Origin: JBGSPL01 sp964511435
GTDB lineage: Bacteria; Patescibacteriota; CPR2; UBA1875; CAIMLA01
Assembly (NCBI GenBank): GCA_964511435.1
Contig: CAZEFH010000007.1
Location: 1-32,714, forward strand
Length of the DNA: 32,714 nt
Direction: 5' to 3'
The notes under the pieces are model-generated. The model saw only the letters and a program-made list of their open reading frames with translations, had not been told where the DNA came from and made no database searches. Both the position numbers and the translations under genes were made by a program. Below, piece after piece: positions 1 through 7,016 of the stretch (the first letter of the stretch is position 1; every line of letters starts with the position of its first letter).

Positions 1-65
1 TCAATGGATAGAGCGATTCCGTCCTAAGGAAGAGGTTGGGGGTTCGACTCCCTCCTGGGGCGCCA
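1..65 (+). tRNA. tRNA-Arg (anticodon CCT), 5' end cut off by window
   Basis: The window opens inside the D-arm. The anticodon stem TTCC/GGAA encloses the seven-base loop GTCCTAA, which places CCT at the anticodon, so this tRNA decodes the arginine codon AGG. The T-arm has the loop TTCGACT within a GGGGG/CCCTC stem. The acceptor 3' strand CTGGGGC (55-61) is followed by discriminator G62 and an encoded CCA at 63-65. The missing 5' acceptor strand should read GCCCCAG just upstream of the window. Confidence 0.93.
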
Positions 66-104
66 ATAACAAGAATCTCACTAACAGGTGGGATTTTTGT
101 TATT
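65..104 (+). terminator. stem-loop directly after tRNA-Arg, likely terminator
   Basis: A 17-nt inverted repeat (65-81 against 88-104) closes a six-base loop. Pairing is complete apart from G-T wobbles. The 3' arm contains a T-rich stretch (ATTTTTGTTATT). It begins at the last base of the tRNA CCA, so it is best read as the tRNA terminator or 3'-processing hairpin. It is AT-rich at its base, so its strength as a terminator is uncertain. Confidence 0.6.
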
Positions 105-155
105 ACACCGGATGGGCGAAGAAAATCCAAAAATACTGGTGAGAGGCTCTGCCTC

Positions 156-173
156 CTCCCTCCTGGAGCGCCA
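156..173 (+). repeat. imperfect direct copy of the tRNA-Arg 3' end
   Basis: Eighteen bases at 156-173 match tRNA bases 48-65, covering the distal T-stem, acceptor 3' strand, discriminator base and CCA, with one mismatch (A167 for G59). Similarity stops immediately on both sides. There is no matching 5' acceptor strand upstream, so this is not a second tRNA. A duplicated tRNA 3' end is what site-specific integration leaves behind, although only about 90 bp separate the two copies. Confidence 0.7.
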
Positions 174-182
174 TGAGAAAAT

Positions 183-210
183 AAAAAACGGCCCTTTCGG
201 GTCGTTTTTA
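183..210. terminator. bidirectional rho-independent terminator
   Basis: The stem AAAAACGGCCC (184-194) pairs with GGGTCGTTTTT (199-209) around a TTTC loop, with one G-T pair. It has a T-run on either strand. It lies right after the ndk stop codon, so on the minus strand it ends the uppP-dedA-M16-ndk operon. On the plus strand it can also stop transcripts from the tRNA side. Confidence 0.85.
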
Positions 211-822
211 CTATTTAATGTTTTTGACTCTACCCCAGTTACTGCCATACATTATCTCGGACGTAATCATATCGTACTCGATGAGCTCCTCTGGCTTGAA
301 CCATAGTGCAATCTCAGTATTTGCCTCTTCGACGGTCCCAGAAGCGTGGACGATAGTCCTGACCACTCGCCCCATCTTGTCAGCGAGTTCATATGAATCA
401 ACGGTGAAATCTCCCCGGATAGTACCAGTCTCAGCGTCTAGGGGATTCGTCGATCCTACGGTTTTGCGACCAATCTGAACCGCATGTGCCCCTTCCCAAA
501 CCATACATACAATCGGCCGATTTAAGAAGTGGTCAATCAGGTTATTGCGAATAATTGTCGCCACTTCCTTGGGGGTTTTGTCGATAGTGACGCCACGCTT
601 GGCAGCACTCTCAATCGTCTTTGTCCCGGTCGGTATATACCATTCATCGCTGTCTGGATAGTGCTGACCGACAATATCGGCAGTCGCAACTATCATCTTA
701 AGGCCGACTAGCTTGAGGCCGCGTCTCTCAAAGCGCTTGATAATTTCGCCAATCAAGTGACGCTGTATTCCCTCGGCTTTGATGGCGATAAAGGTTCTTT
801 CCTGGATCATTTTTTCTGGCAT
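211..822 (-). CDS. ndk: nucleoside diphosphate kinase, long divergent form
   Basis: Transfers the gamma-phosphate from ATP to nucleoside diphosphates in the cytoplasm through a phosphohistidine. Family marks visible in order are ERTFIAIKAEG near residues 8-18 (usual form TFIAIKPDG, so P-D is replaced by A-E), IGEIIKRFERRGLKLVGLK (24-42), MVWEG (107-111), GSTNPLDAETGTIRGD (123-138), and the active-site histidine H159 in TIVHASGT (usual NVIHGSDS). At 203 residues it is about 50-60 longer than the usual 140-150. The extra length lies mainly at residues 56-98, with a few residues before the active site. The start has a clear AGGAG seven bases upstream. It is the last gene of the uppP operon, 15 bp after the M16 peptidase, and is followed by a terminator. 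The conserved Asn of the NxxH motif is Thr here, so kinase activity is likely but unproven. Confidence 0.9.
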   Translation of the reverse strand: MPEKMIQERTFIAIKAEGIQRHLIGEIIKRFERRGLKLVGLKMIVATADIVGQHYPDSDEWYIPTGTKTIESAAKRGVTIDKTPKEVATIIRNNLIDHFLNRPIVCMVWEGAHAVQIGRKTVGSTNPLDAETGTIRGDFTVDSYELADKMGRVVRTIVHASGTVEEANTEIALWFKPEELIEYDMITSEIMYGSNWGRVKNIK

Positions 823-837
823 ATCTGCTCCTAGTTA

Positions 838-2094
838 TTATTTCTCAAGTATTTTAGCAAAAATCGAATCATCTTTGAAGGGACCAATGAGGGCCAAGCA
901 AACTTTATCGAAGTTTATCAGATCCTTTGCCAGTGACTGTACCTGCTCTAGAGTAATGTCATCGATAGCCTTTATTCTCTCTTCGAGAGATTTCACCTTA
1001 AGCCCATACATGTCCATAATCCCATTCACTTCACTACGATATTCACTATCTTCGTACTGCAATGTAAGGATACCAATCGCATAATCCTTGGCTCTTGCTA
1101 GCTCCTCTTTGGTAATATCGTTCGTCACGCCGCGGTAAACCTCAGCAATCACCCTCACTGCTTCCTCAGTCTTCTCGTTGTTAACCCCGGCAAATGTCAC
1201 GAAAGAGCCGTCATCAAACATATTGTCACTATATGTCCGAACATAGTATGCAAGACCTCTGCGCTCCCTTACTTCACTAAACATCCTCGAGCTCATGTTG
1301 CCACCAAGTAGAATGGATAAAACCTTGGCAATTTCGACTCTTTCATCTGTAACTGGTAGTCCAGGGAAGCCGATGGCTAGATGAGTCTGCTGGGTATCAC
1401 GGTACTCAAGATTAATCTTCTTTGTCTCTCTCGAAACACCTGGCGTATAGCTATTTTTGCCAACAGGAACGTGTGAGAATGCTGAGTCCACCTCTTCCCG
1501 AAACCCAGTAGGCACCGCTCCGGAAATAGAGATGTATATATCGCTACCAACGTAGTGTTTGTCGCGATATGTACGAATCTCCACTGCATGTATACCAGCA
1601 AGCGATTTCTTGGTTCCGATTGTATTTTGGGAAAGCAAAAGGTTGGGGTACAAGGCTTCTTCAAAGTTGTCCATTATCTTGCGTCTAGGGTCATCCTCAT
1701 ACATATGAATCTCTTCCACGATAGTACCGCGTTCACGATCAACCTCTTCATCAACAATGATGGGACTGGTAGTCATCTCCGAGATAATTGAGAGTGCCTT
1801 TTTGAAAACTTTACTACTTCCCTTGATGTAGTAGCCAGTGAACTCTTTTGAGGTGAACGCATTGTACATCGCCCCAAGTGAGTCAAGCTCCTTGTTTAGT
1901 AGCTCAGCACTAGGATAAGTCGGTGTCCCCTTAAAGGCCATATGTTCCAGAAAATGCGAAATGCCCCAAATATCAGGCGTTTCGTTACGCGAACCCGTAC
2001 GGACCATTACTAGTAAGGTAAATGATTGGGAGGCCGATATCGGGTCCTCCACTACGTGGATGCCATTGGGCAGACTATATTCACGGATTGACAC
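838..2094 (-). CDS. M16 family zinc metallopeptidase (processing-peptidase type)
   Basis: A pitrilysin/mitochondrial-processing-peptidase-like protease, 418 residues, typical of the short bacterial M16B members such as YmxG. The inverted zinc motif HFLEH is at 47-51 (ligands H47 and H51, catalytic E50). The third ligand E127, in GTIVEEI, falls the expected 76 residues later. The C-terminal half contains the substrate-binding R/Y signature RRGLAYYV around 278-285. No signal peptide is seen, so it is probably cytoplasmic. The start is GTG, and its G is shared with the last base of the dedA TAG stop (sequence TAGTG), implying translational coupling. Family and residues are clear; the substrate is unknown. 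Confidence 0.93.
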   Translation of the reverse strand: MSIREYSLPNGIHVVEDPISASQSFTLLVMVRTGSRNETPDIWGISHFLEHMAFKGTPTYPSAELLNKELDSLGAMYNAFTSKEFTGYYIKGSSKVFKKALSIISEMTTSPIIVDEEVDRERGTIVEEIHMYEDDPRRKIMDNFEEALYPNLLLSQNTIGTKKSLAGIHAVEIRTYRDKHYVGSDIYISISGAVPTGFREEVDSAFSHVPVGKNSYTPGVSRETKKINLEYRDTQQTHLAIGFPGLPVTDERVEIAKVLSILLGGNMSSRMFSEVRERRGLAYYVRTYSDNMFDDGSFVTFAGVNNEKTEEAVRVIAEVYRGVTNDITKEELARAKDYAIGILTLQYEDSEYRSEVNGIMDMYGLKVKSLEERIKAIDDITLEQVQSLAKDLINFDKVCLALIGPFKDDSIFAKILEK

Positions 2095-2744
2095 TATTTA
2101 TCTCCCTCTTTAGACCGCTTCTTTGTCATCAAATATTCCCAGATAGGAGGAAGTATCGAGAGTATAATTATCGCAAATATTACCAGGGTGAAATTTTTCT
2201 CTACTACTGGAATGTTGCCAAAGAAGTAACCTGCAAAAATAAATGCAGTCACCCAAGCAAAGCCACCAATCACATTGTAACTAAAAAATTCACGATAATT
2301 CATCTTGCCAATACCTGCGACAAAAGGTGCAAATGTCCGAATAATCGGAATGAAGCGAGCAATAATGATTGTCTTGCCACCGTGCTTCTCATAGAAAGCT
2401 TCCGTTTTTTCTAAGTGGTCCTGATTGATAAATGGAACGTACTTACTTTTAAACGCCCTGCGACCCAGTTTGTGACCAAGATAGTAGTTCAGGCTGTCGC
2501 CGGAAATTGCTGCCACCAGAAGTAACGGATAGGCAATCCAGATATTGAACCCCCCACCAACCGAAAGAGCACCAGTGATAAATAAGAACGAGTCTCCCGG
2601 CAAAAAGGGCATGATTACTGCCCCAGTCTCAACAAAGATTATTAGAAAAATAAATACATAAGACAGAAGACCAAAGTTCTGAATCACCTGCTCGAGATAT
2701 TTATCTACATGCAAGATAAAGTCGACTATTACCGTGATGTCCAT
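2094..2744 (-). CDS. dedA: DedA family membrane protein
   Basis: A polytopic inner-membrane protein of 216 residues. It carries the DedA/SNARE-associated-domain signatures: an acidic residue before MPFLPGDS (about residues 46-53), GDSLNYYLGHKLG in the middle, and the arginine-rich re-entrant motif ARFIPIIRTFAPFVAG (about 130-145). Several hydrophobic segments and a basic C-terminus (KKRSKEGDK) fit the family. DedA proteins transport lipid phosphates; some members (B. subtilis UptA) flip undecaprenyl phosphate. Placement directly downstream of uppP, with the ATG one base after the uppP TGA, suggests that role here (inference). A GGG-containing Shine-Dalgarno lies within the end of uppP. The family call is firm, the exact substrate is not. 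Confidence 0.92.
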   Translation of the reverse strand: MDITVIVDFILHVDKYLEQVIQNFGLLSYVFIFLIIFVETGAVIMPFLPGDSFLFITGALSVGGGFNIWIAYPLLLVAAISGDSLNYYLGHKLGRRAFKSKYVPFINQDHLEKTEAFYEKHGGKTIIIARFIPIIRTFAPFVAGIGKMNYREFFSYNVIGGFAWVTAFIFAGYFFGNIPVVEKNFTLVIFAIIILSILPPIWEYLMTKKRSKEGDK

Positions 2745-2745
2745 T

Positions 2746-3549
2746 TCACCCTTTCATTAAATAAAATATAACGACTACCACTGCTAGCGCGAAGCGGTAG
2801 TAGACAAAAATATCAAAGTGATGTTTCTTTACTACCCCTAGTAGCAGCTTGATTGCCAAGATTGATGAAACAGCGGCTGCAAGCATACCCACCCAAAAGG
2901 AAGCAGAATCAAGAACCCCTACTCCCAGATCGGGTACCTTGACTAGCGCTGCACCAGCAATAATTGGGGCCGACATCAAAAAGGAGAAGCGCGCCGCATC
3001 TTCCCGACTAATTCCTCGTGCCAAGCCCGCCGTAATTGTCGCTCCAGAACGCGAAACACCGGGTATAAGAGCGGCCGCTTGCGCGAGCCCAATAATTAAG
3101 GAGTCGGCAATGCCAATATTTTTCAGTGCACGCTTACCTTGATCCTGGTGGTCAAAGTACCAAAGTAATGCACCGGCAGCTACCAGTGCAAAAGCAATCA
3201 GAAGCGGGTTGCGAAACGTGCTTTCGGCGAGATCTGAGAGGAAGTAACCAAATAGTGCACCTGGAATACTGGCAATTAGTAGGAACCCCGCGAGCTTTTG
3301 GCCCTGTGAGGTCACCTTACGCTCTCTAGCGAGCTTAAGCAGAGAAAGAGCAATATCTACCCACTCACGCCAGAAGTAGCCTAGAATCGCCACTAGTGTG
3401 CCTAGATGCAGTGCTACATCGAAGGCTAGACCAGGATCGCTGAACCCCAGTATATAAGGTGTCAACACCAGGTGCGCCGAGCTGGATATCGGCAGCATCT
3501 CGCCAAATCCCTGTACCAGGCCAAGTATGAGTGCATTTACTATATTCAT
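2746..3549 (-). CDS. uppP: undecaprenyl-diphosphatase UppP (BacA)
   Basis: Dephosphorylates undecaprenyl pyrophosphate outside the membrane so that the lipid carrier can be reused for peptidoglycan and other envelope polymers. Both family signatures are present: QGFGEMLPISSSAHL near the N-terminus (catalytic Glu region) and PGVSRSGAT with ARFSFLMSAP in the second half. The remainder is hydrophobic helices. A longer reading to 3612 would overlap xer and carry a basic, non-family extension. I choose ATG at 3549 (267 residues, the family's usual size) because MNIVNALILGLVQG is the normal UppP start and a TGCTAGAAT extended -10 ends 7 nt upstream. First gene of the uppP-dedA-M16-ndk operon. Confidence 0.93.
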   Translation of the reverse strand: MNIVNALILGLVQGFGEMLPISSSAHLVLTPYILGFSDPGLAFDVALHLGTLVAILGYFWREWVDIALSLLKLARERKVTSQGQKLAGFLLIASIPGALFGYFLSDLAESTFRNPLLIAFALVAAGALLWYFDHQDQGKRALKNIGIADSLIIGLAQAAALIPGVSRSGATITAGLARGISREDAARFSFLMSAPIIAGAALVKVPDLGVGVLDSASFWVGMLAAAVSSILAIKLLLGVVKKHHFDIFVYYRFALAVVVVIFYLMKG

Positions 3550-3556
3550 CCTATTC

Positions 3557-3565
3557 ATTCTAGCA
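3557..3565 (-). promoter_or_regulatory. extended -10 promoter of uppP, apparently leaderless
   Basis: On the minus strand TGC precedes TAGAAT (3562-3557), which ends 7 nt before the ATG at 3549. The transcript would begin at or next to the start codon. No usable Shine-Dalgarno exists: the only AGG touches the ATG. The -35 (TTGTGC at about 19 bp) is weak, as is common with extended -10 elements. Confidence 0.6.
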
Positions 3566-3589
3566 TAATTAATGGCACGTCGCACAATA

Positions 3590-3598
3590 TGATAAAAT
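3590..3598 (+). promoter_or_regulatory. extended -10 promoter of xer gene, apparently leaderless
   Basis: TGA then TAAAAT at 3593-3598, followed by six bases and the ATG at 3605. It has the same architecture as the divergent uppP promoter 30 bp away. No Shine-Dalgarno is present before the ATG. Confidence 0.6.
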
Positions 3599-3604
3599 TG
3601 AATC

Positions 3605-4543
3605 ATGGACATCGAGACTCTGATAAATGAATTCCTCGAATACTGCGAGATAGAAAGAGGTCACTCAGACCTCACGATTCGTAACTATGAGCACTACCTC
3701 GGTCGCTTCCTTGAATTTGTACAAAAAGATAAACGCAAAGATAACATCAAACCAAGCGACATCACCGCGGAAATTGTACGCAAGTATCGTCTCTTTCTGA
3801 ATCGAATGAGCACGAATCAAGGAGAGAACCTCGAAAAAATTACTCAAAACTATCACATCATTGCCCTCAGAGCGTTCCTGAAATACCTTGCCAAACGTGA
3901 CATTCCCTGCCTTGCAGCAGAAAAGCTCGAGCTCTCTGGAGCCACCAAGAAGTCATTCACCTTTCTCGAGGTTACCGAGGTCGAAGCATTGCTTCAAGCG
4001 CCCGAGAAAAATCCGAACAAGAACCAAGAAATTACCCTGCGGGACAAGGCAATCATCGAAACACTCTTCTCTACTGGTCTCCGGGTCAGTGAACTGACCG
4101 CTCTAGACATCGACGACGTTAATCTAGAAAGGGGTGAGTTCATGGTCCGCGGCAAAGGAAACAAGGAGCGCATTGTTTTTCTCTCTAACCGGGCAAAGAA
4201 TGCCATCTCTGACTATCTCAAACTCCGAAAAGACAGCTTCAGCCCCCTTTTCACCCATGTTGGTGGTCTCAAGGACGATGAAGACGAGGGAGAGTTCACT
4301 AGGCTTACCCCACGCAGCGTCCAGAGAATAATCAAGAAGTATGCCAAGCTTGCCGGTATCGTCAAAGACGTCACTCCACATGTGATGCGGCACTCATTTG
4401 CCACCGACCTTCTAATAAACGGCGCTGATCTACGCAGTGTCCAGGAGATGCTTGGCCACTCGAGCATCACCACAACACAAATATATACTCACGTCACCAA
4501 CAAACAGCTCCGCGAGGTCCATCGGGCTTTTCACAGCAAGTAG
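3605..4543 (+). CDS. xerC: Xer-type tyrosine recombinase
   Basis: A 312-residue tyrosine recombinase of XerC/XerD size. The N-terminal SAM-like DNA-binding domain covers about residues 1-108 (core-binding pattern ERGHSDLTIRNYEHYLGRF at 17-35). The catalytic domain carries all active residues: R160 in GLRVSEL, K184 in GKGNKER, H259 and R262 in PHVMRHSF, H285 in LGHSS, and the nucleophile Y294 in QIYTHV. Its likely job is resolving chromosome dimers at a dif site. XerC cannot be told from XerD by eye. It stands alone on the plus strand, divergent from uppP and ending three bases from the convergent pilus operon. No accessory integrase features or flanking att repeats adjoin it, so I do not read it as a phage integrase. 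Confidence 0.92.
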   Translation: MDIETLINEFLEYCEIERGHSDLTIRNYEHYLGRFLEFVQKDKRKDNIKPSDITAEIVRKYRLFLNRMSTNQGENLEKITQNYHIIALRAFLKYLAKRDIPCLAAEKLELSGATKKSFTFLEVTEVEALLQAPEKNPNKNQEITLRDKAIIETLFSTGLRVSELTALDIDDVNLERGEFMVRGKGNKERIVFLSNRAKNAISDYLKLRKDSFSPLFTHVGGLKDDEDEGEFTRLTPRSVQRIIKKYAKLAGIVKDVTPHVMRHSFATDLLINGADLRSVQEMLGHSSITTTQIYTHVTNKQLREVHRAFHSK

Positions 4544-4546
4544 ATA

Positions 4547-5863
4547 TTAGTATGCACCAAATGGACAGAACGACCAATCAGACAGTTCGTAGTGATTACC
4601 ATCAGAATTAAAATCTGCTTCTGTACACCAATGGTCATGAGTATAAGGGACCGGGATATTTGTAACCCTTAGGTAGGGATAATTCTTATCTTCGAAATTA
4701 AAGGTTGTGTTTGTAAAGTAAGCAGGAATCGAGATATCTATGGTCTGTCCGGAGGTTATCGTACCAGAACCGCCTGCTACTGTTACCCATGAAGTTGAAC
4801 CGTCTTCAGAAGTCTGAACTAGATAGCTAGATGAACCTGATCCTGAAGCAGTTAGGGTCAAAATACCGTTGTCAGCATCAAGTGAAGGTGTTACGGTAAA
4901 TGGCACCACTGCTAGTCCATCTACGGCAAAACCTCGTCGTCCAAAACTGTCGATAAACATCATATTTGCGTCGTCAGTACGAATCTTGACCACATTACCA
5001 TCTCCAGTCACTTCTGCCGTATCCACCACCATAGCGATATTGCCGCTATCATTTTTACCGACAAACTTGGCATTAGTAAAGGTGAGGATATCCTTTGGTA
5101 GGGCAACGGCAATTCTTCTGTGGCAGGTCATAATATTACTATTTGCCGGGTCTTTCGATGCAACAGTAAGTTCTACTCCAACACCTCGATAGTAGGTAAC
5201 AGAAAGGTCGAGGTCATAACCAGTACTCAGATCTGTCGACTTTGTAGTTAGATTAGTAACAGACTTTGAGATCGCTGCTTCTCCAGCAGCCTTAACAGTA
5301 AGAGTTGCCGTGCCATCATCTGTCGACGGATCAATCTTCACGAAAATCTCGTTCTTGTCATCCGGGTCCTGGATACCGAAACTAGTACTAGTTGTTCCCT
5401 TTATCCAGGCCGAATAATTATACGAGAAACTATCTGTCGCATTTACGGTAGTATTTACTGCATCAACTATCTGTTCATTTGGGACCGATACATAAGAACT
5501 CGTCTTATACTTATAAACTAACTTTCTTTGAACAGATTCGACCATCCCGATACTTGTAATGGTCTTCGAATCATCGATAGTGACCTTATAACTTGATCCC
5601 GAGTCATTTAAAATAAATGTTTTTTCGGCAAGAGGAGCTGTCCCACCATTTTGCAGGTAATATGTCCCCCAAGTAATCCCCGACCTAGCAGCGGCAAGTG
5701 CCTGTTGTGATGCATCGAATCTACCAGAAATATGTGACTCTGTAACTATCACTCCAGTCATTACCGTCACCACAAGTATCAATATCGAACAGAAAATAAC
5801 CACCCAAATAAGGGAAATTCCTCTTTTCTGCTTCTGACTATGTATTGTATTCATTCTTCCCAT
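4547..5863 (-). CDS. GspK/PilX-like minor pilin with large C-terminal domain
   Basis: A 438-residue minor pilin, last gene of the pilus locus. After a short basic leader comes the prepilin site KRG, then ISLIWVVIFCS and a hydrophobic helix to about residue 42. A PilX_N/GspK-like start follows (ALAAARSGITWGTYYL). Position +5 after the cleavage Gly is Trp, not the Glu of ordinary pilins, as in GspK tip subunits. Residues about 130-230 (SYNYSAWIKGTTSTSFGIQ onward) look like a concanavalin/LamG-like jelly roll, and the C-terminal part is beta-rich. It probably caps the pilus tip with a ligand-binding head (inference). Start ATG 5863 or 5854: neither has a good ribosome site. Two or three bases separate it from the previous gene. 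Confidence 0.75.
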   Translation of the reverse strand: MGRMNTIHSQKQKRGISLIWVVIFCSILILVVTVMTGVIVTESHISGRFDASQQALAAARSGITWGTYYLQNGGTAPLAEKTFILNDSGSSYKVTIDDSKTITSIGMVESVQRKLVYKYKTSSYVSVPNEQIVDAVNTTVNATDSFSYNYSAWIKGTTSTSFGIQDPDDKNEIFVKIDPSTDDGTATLTVKAAGEAAISKSVTNLTTKSTDLSTGYDLDLSVTYYRGVGVELTVASKDPANSNIMTCHRRIAVALPKDILTFTNAKFVGKNDSGNIAMVVDTAEVTGDGNVVKIRTDDANMMFIDSFGRRGFAVDGLAVVPFTVTPSLDADNGILTLTASGSGSSSYLVQTSEDGSTSWVTVAGGSGTITSGQTIDISIPAYFTNTTFNFEDKNYPYLRVTNIPVPYTHDHWCTEADFNSDGNHYELSDWSFCPFGAY

Positions 5864-5865
5864 AT

Positions 5866-6546
5866 CTAGTTAATAACCGGCGCTTTTACACTTACGATAG
5901 TATCAAGCTTGAAATTGTCCTGGTAGAAGCTATTTGCTGCATAGTTGATTGTCGCATCCAGGGCGATAGAAATGCTAGCATCTAAGTTGTAATTACTGCC
6001 AGCAACATTCTGAGGAGAATTCCAGGAAAAACTAGAGTTCGCATCGACAAGCTTCACGCTAGCCTGAGACGTACCATTCCCGGTTATGGCAAGCATATCT
6101 TCTGAAGGAGCGCTGTTTATATCACTGCCGACTGTACCATCGCAAGGCACATAGACACCTGCAAGATAGCTTGACAAATTACATTCGCTATAGCTGAGCG
6201 AAGCATAGGTATCATCAATCTTTGATATTACGTATCTTGCTGCAGCATAGGTACCTGGCTGATCAAACGTGAGGCTAAGGGTTTTATGATCGTCTGAGAT
6301 AGTAACGGTCTTCGCCTCCTTCACTTGCTTTTCAATCTGGTCAATAGCAACCCTTAGCTTTTGCTGGCTATTTTTCATTGCTACTGCCTTGGCCTGAATA
6401 TTCGCATAACTAACATAACTCACTATGACCAACACACCAAGGATAGCGAATAGACCGAGAGAGACCACCATCTCGATAAGAGTAAAGCCTGACCGATACA
6501 GCCGAGGATTTTGTTTGTGATGTTGCATAAATCTCAATTTAATCAT
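5866..6546 (-). CDS. PilW/GspJ-like minor pilin
   Basis: A type IV prepilin-like protein of 226 residues. The leader is longer than in its neighbours (about 20 residues) and basic, ending RSG before FTLIEMVVSLGLFAILG, with the canonical Glu at +5. A coiled N-terminal helix (NSQQKLRVAIDQIEKQVKEA) follows, then a beta-rich globular domain holding two cysteines. The length and the position between the GspI-like and GspK-like genes match GspJ/PilW, a component of the minor-pilin tip complex. The ATG overlaps the upstream stop in ATGA, indicating translational coupling. The pilin class is certain; the J assignment rests on order and size. Confidence 0.8.
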   Translation of the reverse strand: MIKLRFMQHHKQNPRLYRSGFTLIEMVVSLGLFAILGVLVIVSYVSYANIQAKAVAMKNSQQKLRVAIDQIEKQVKEAKTVTISDDHKTLSLTFDQPGTYAAARYVISKIDDTYASLSYSECNLSSYLAGVYVPCDGTVGSDINSAPSEDMLAITGNGTSQASVKLVDANSSFSWNSPQNVAGSNYNLDASISIALDATINYAANSFYQDNFKLDTIVSVKAPVIN

Positions 6547-7016
6547 TTATTTACTATTTGCTCCAAAACATAGCTTTTGTCCGTACCAGCCTTGTCTTTC
6601 CATGTTACGGTCGAGACTACCTTGCGAAAACCGTTATTACTTATAAGATTATATTTTTGCTCCCCAGCATCAATCACATTCTCCTCCGAGGAATCTAGTT
6701 TTCTTAGAACCACAGTAAGAGTAAGTCCATCTGAGTTTATCGGCTTACCTACTCCCAAATCATAGTTAAAGTTTAGTCCATCCCAGTAGCTACTGTCTTC
6801 CTCCCTTATATCACAACTAGTACGAACAACATTTACTCCTTCGATAAGCCCCTTTTGTGCTAGCGCGGTAGCCTGAGTAACTGTCCTCGACTCTGTAGCA
6901 AGACCTATTAGATTCGATATAAGACCCGAGACACCAATCAACACAAAGCTCATGATAGAGAATGCCACTACCACTTCGACTAGAGTTTCACCTTTTTTAT
7001 TGAATATAAGTTTCAC
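6543..7016 (-). CDS. GspI/PilV-like minor pilin
   Basis: A small minor pilin of about 157 residues. The prepilin site NKKG is followed by ETLVEVVVAFSIMSFVLIGVSGLI, with Glu at both +1 and +5 after the Gly. GETLVEV is a common PilV/GspI-type start. The reading frame stays open to a TTG at 7028, but the GTG at 7016 is preferred: GAGGG sits five bases upstream and it gives a short basic leader. It overlaps the upstream GspH-like gene by 20 bp, and its TGA stop overlaps the next ATG. The two cysteine-poor beta regions give no functional detail. The role as part of the tip complex is inferred from context. Confidence 0.78.
   Translation of the reverse strand: MKLIFNKKGETLVEVVVAFSIMSFVLIGVSGLISNLIGLATESRTVTQATALAQKGLIEGVNVVRTSCDIREEDSSYWDGLNFNYDLGVGKPINSDGLTLTVVLRKLDSSEENVIDAGEQKYNLISNNGFRKVVSTVTWKDKAGTDKSYVLEQIVNK

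Noticed and set aside
110..173. Second tRNA or tRNA pseudogene
   Set aside because: Only the 3' end is repeated. There is no partner for the acceptor strand, no anticodon arm and no D-arm upstream.
88..306. Open plus-strand frame of 72 codons after the tRNA
   Set aside because: It runs through the tRNA hairpin, the duplicated tRNA end and a terminator and into the antisense of ndk. It has no ribosome site or protein-like composition.
3605..4543. Phage or island integrase paired with the duplicated tRNA end
   Set aside because: Size and motifs are those of housekeeping Xer proteins. Conserved cellular genes lie between it and the tRNA, and no other mobile genes are present.
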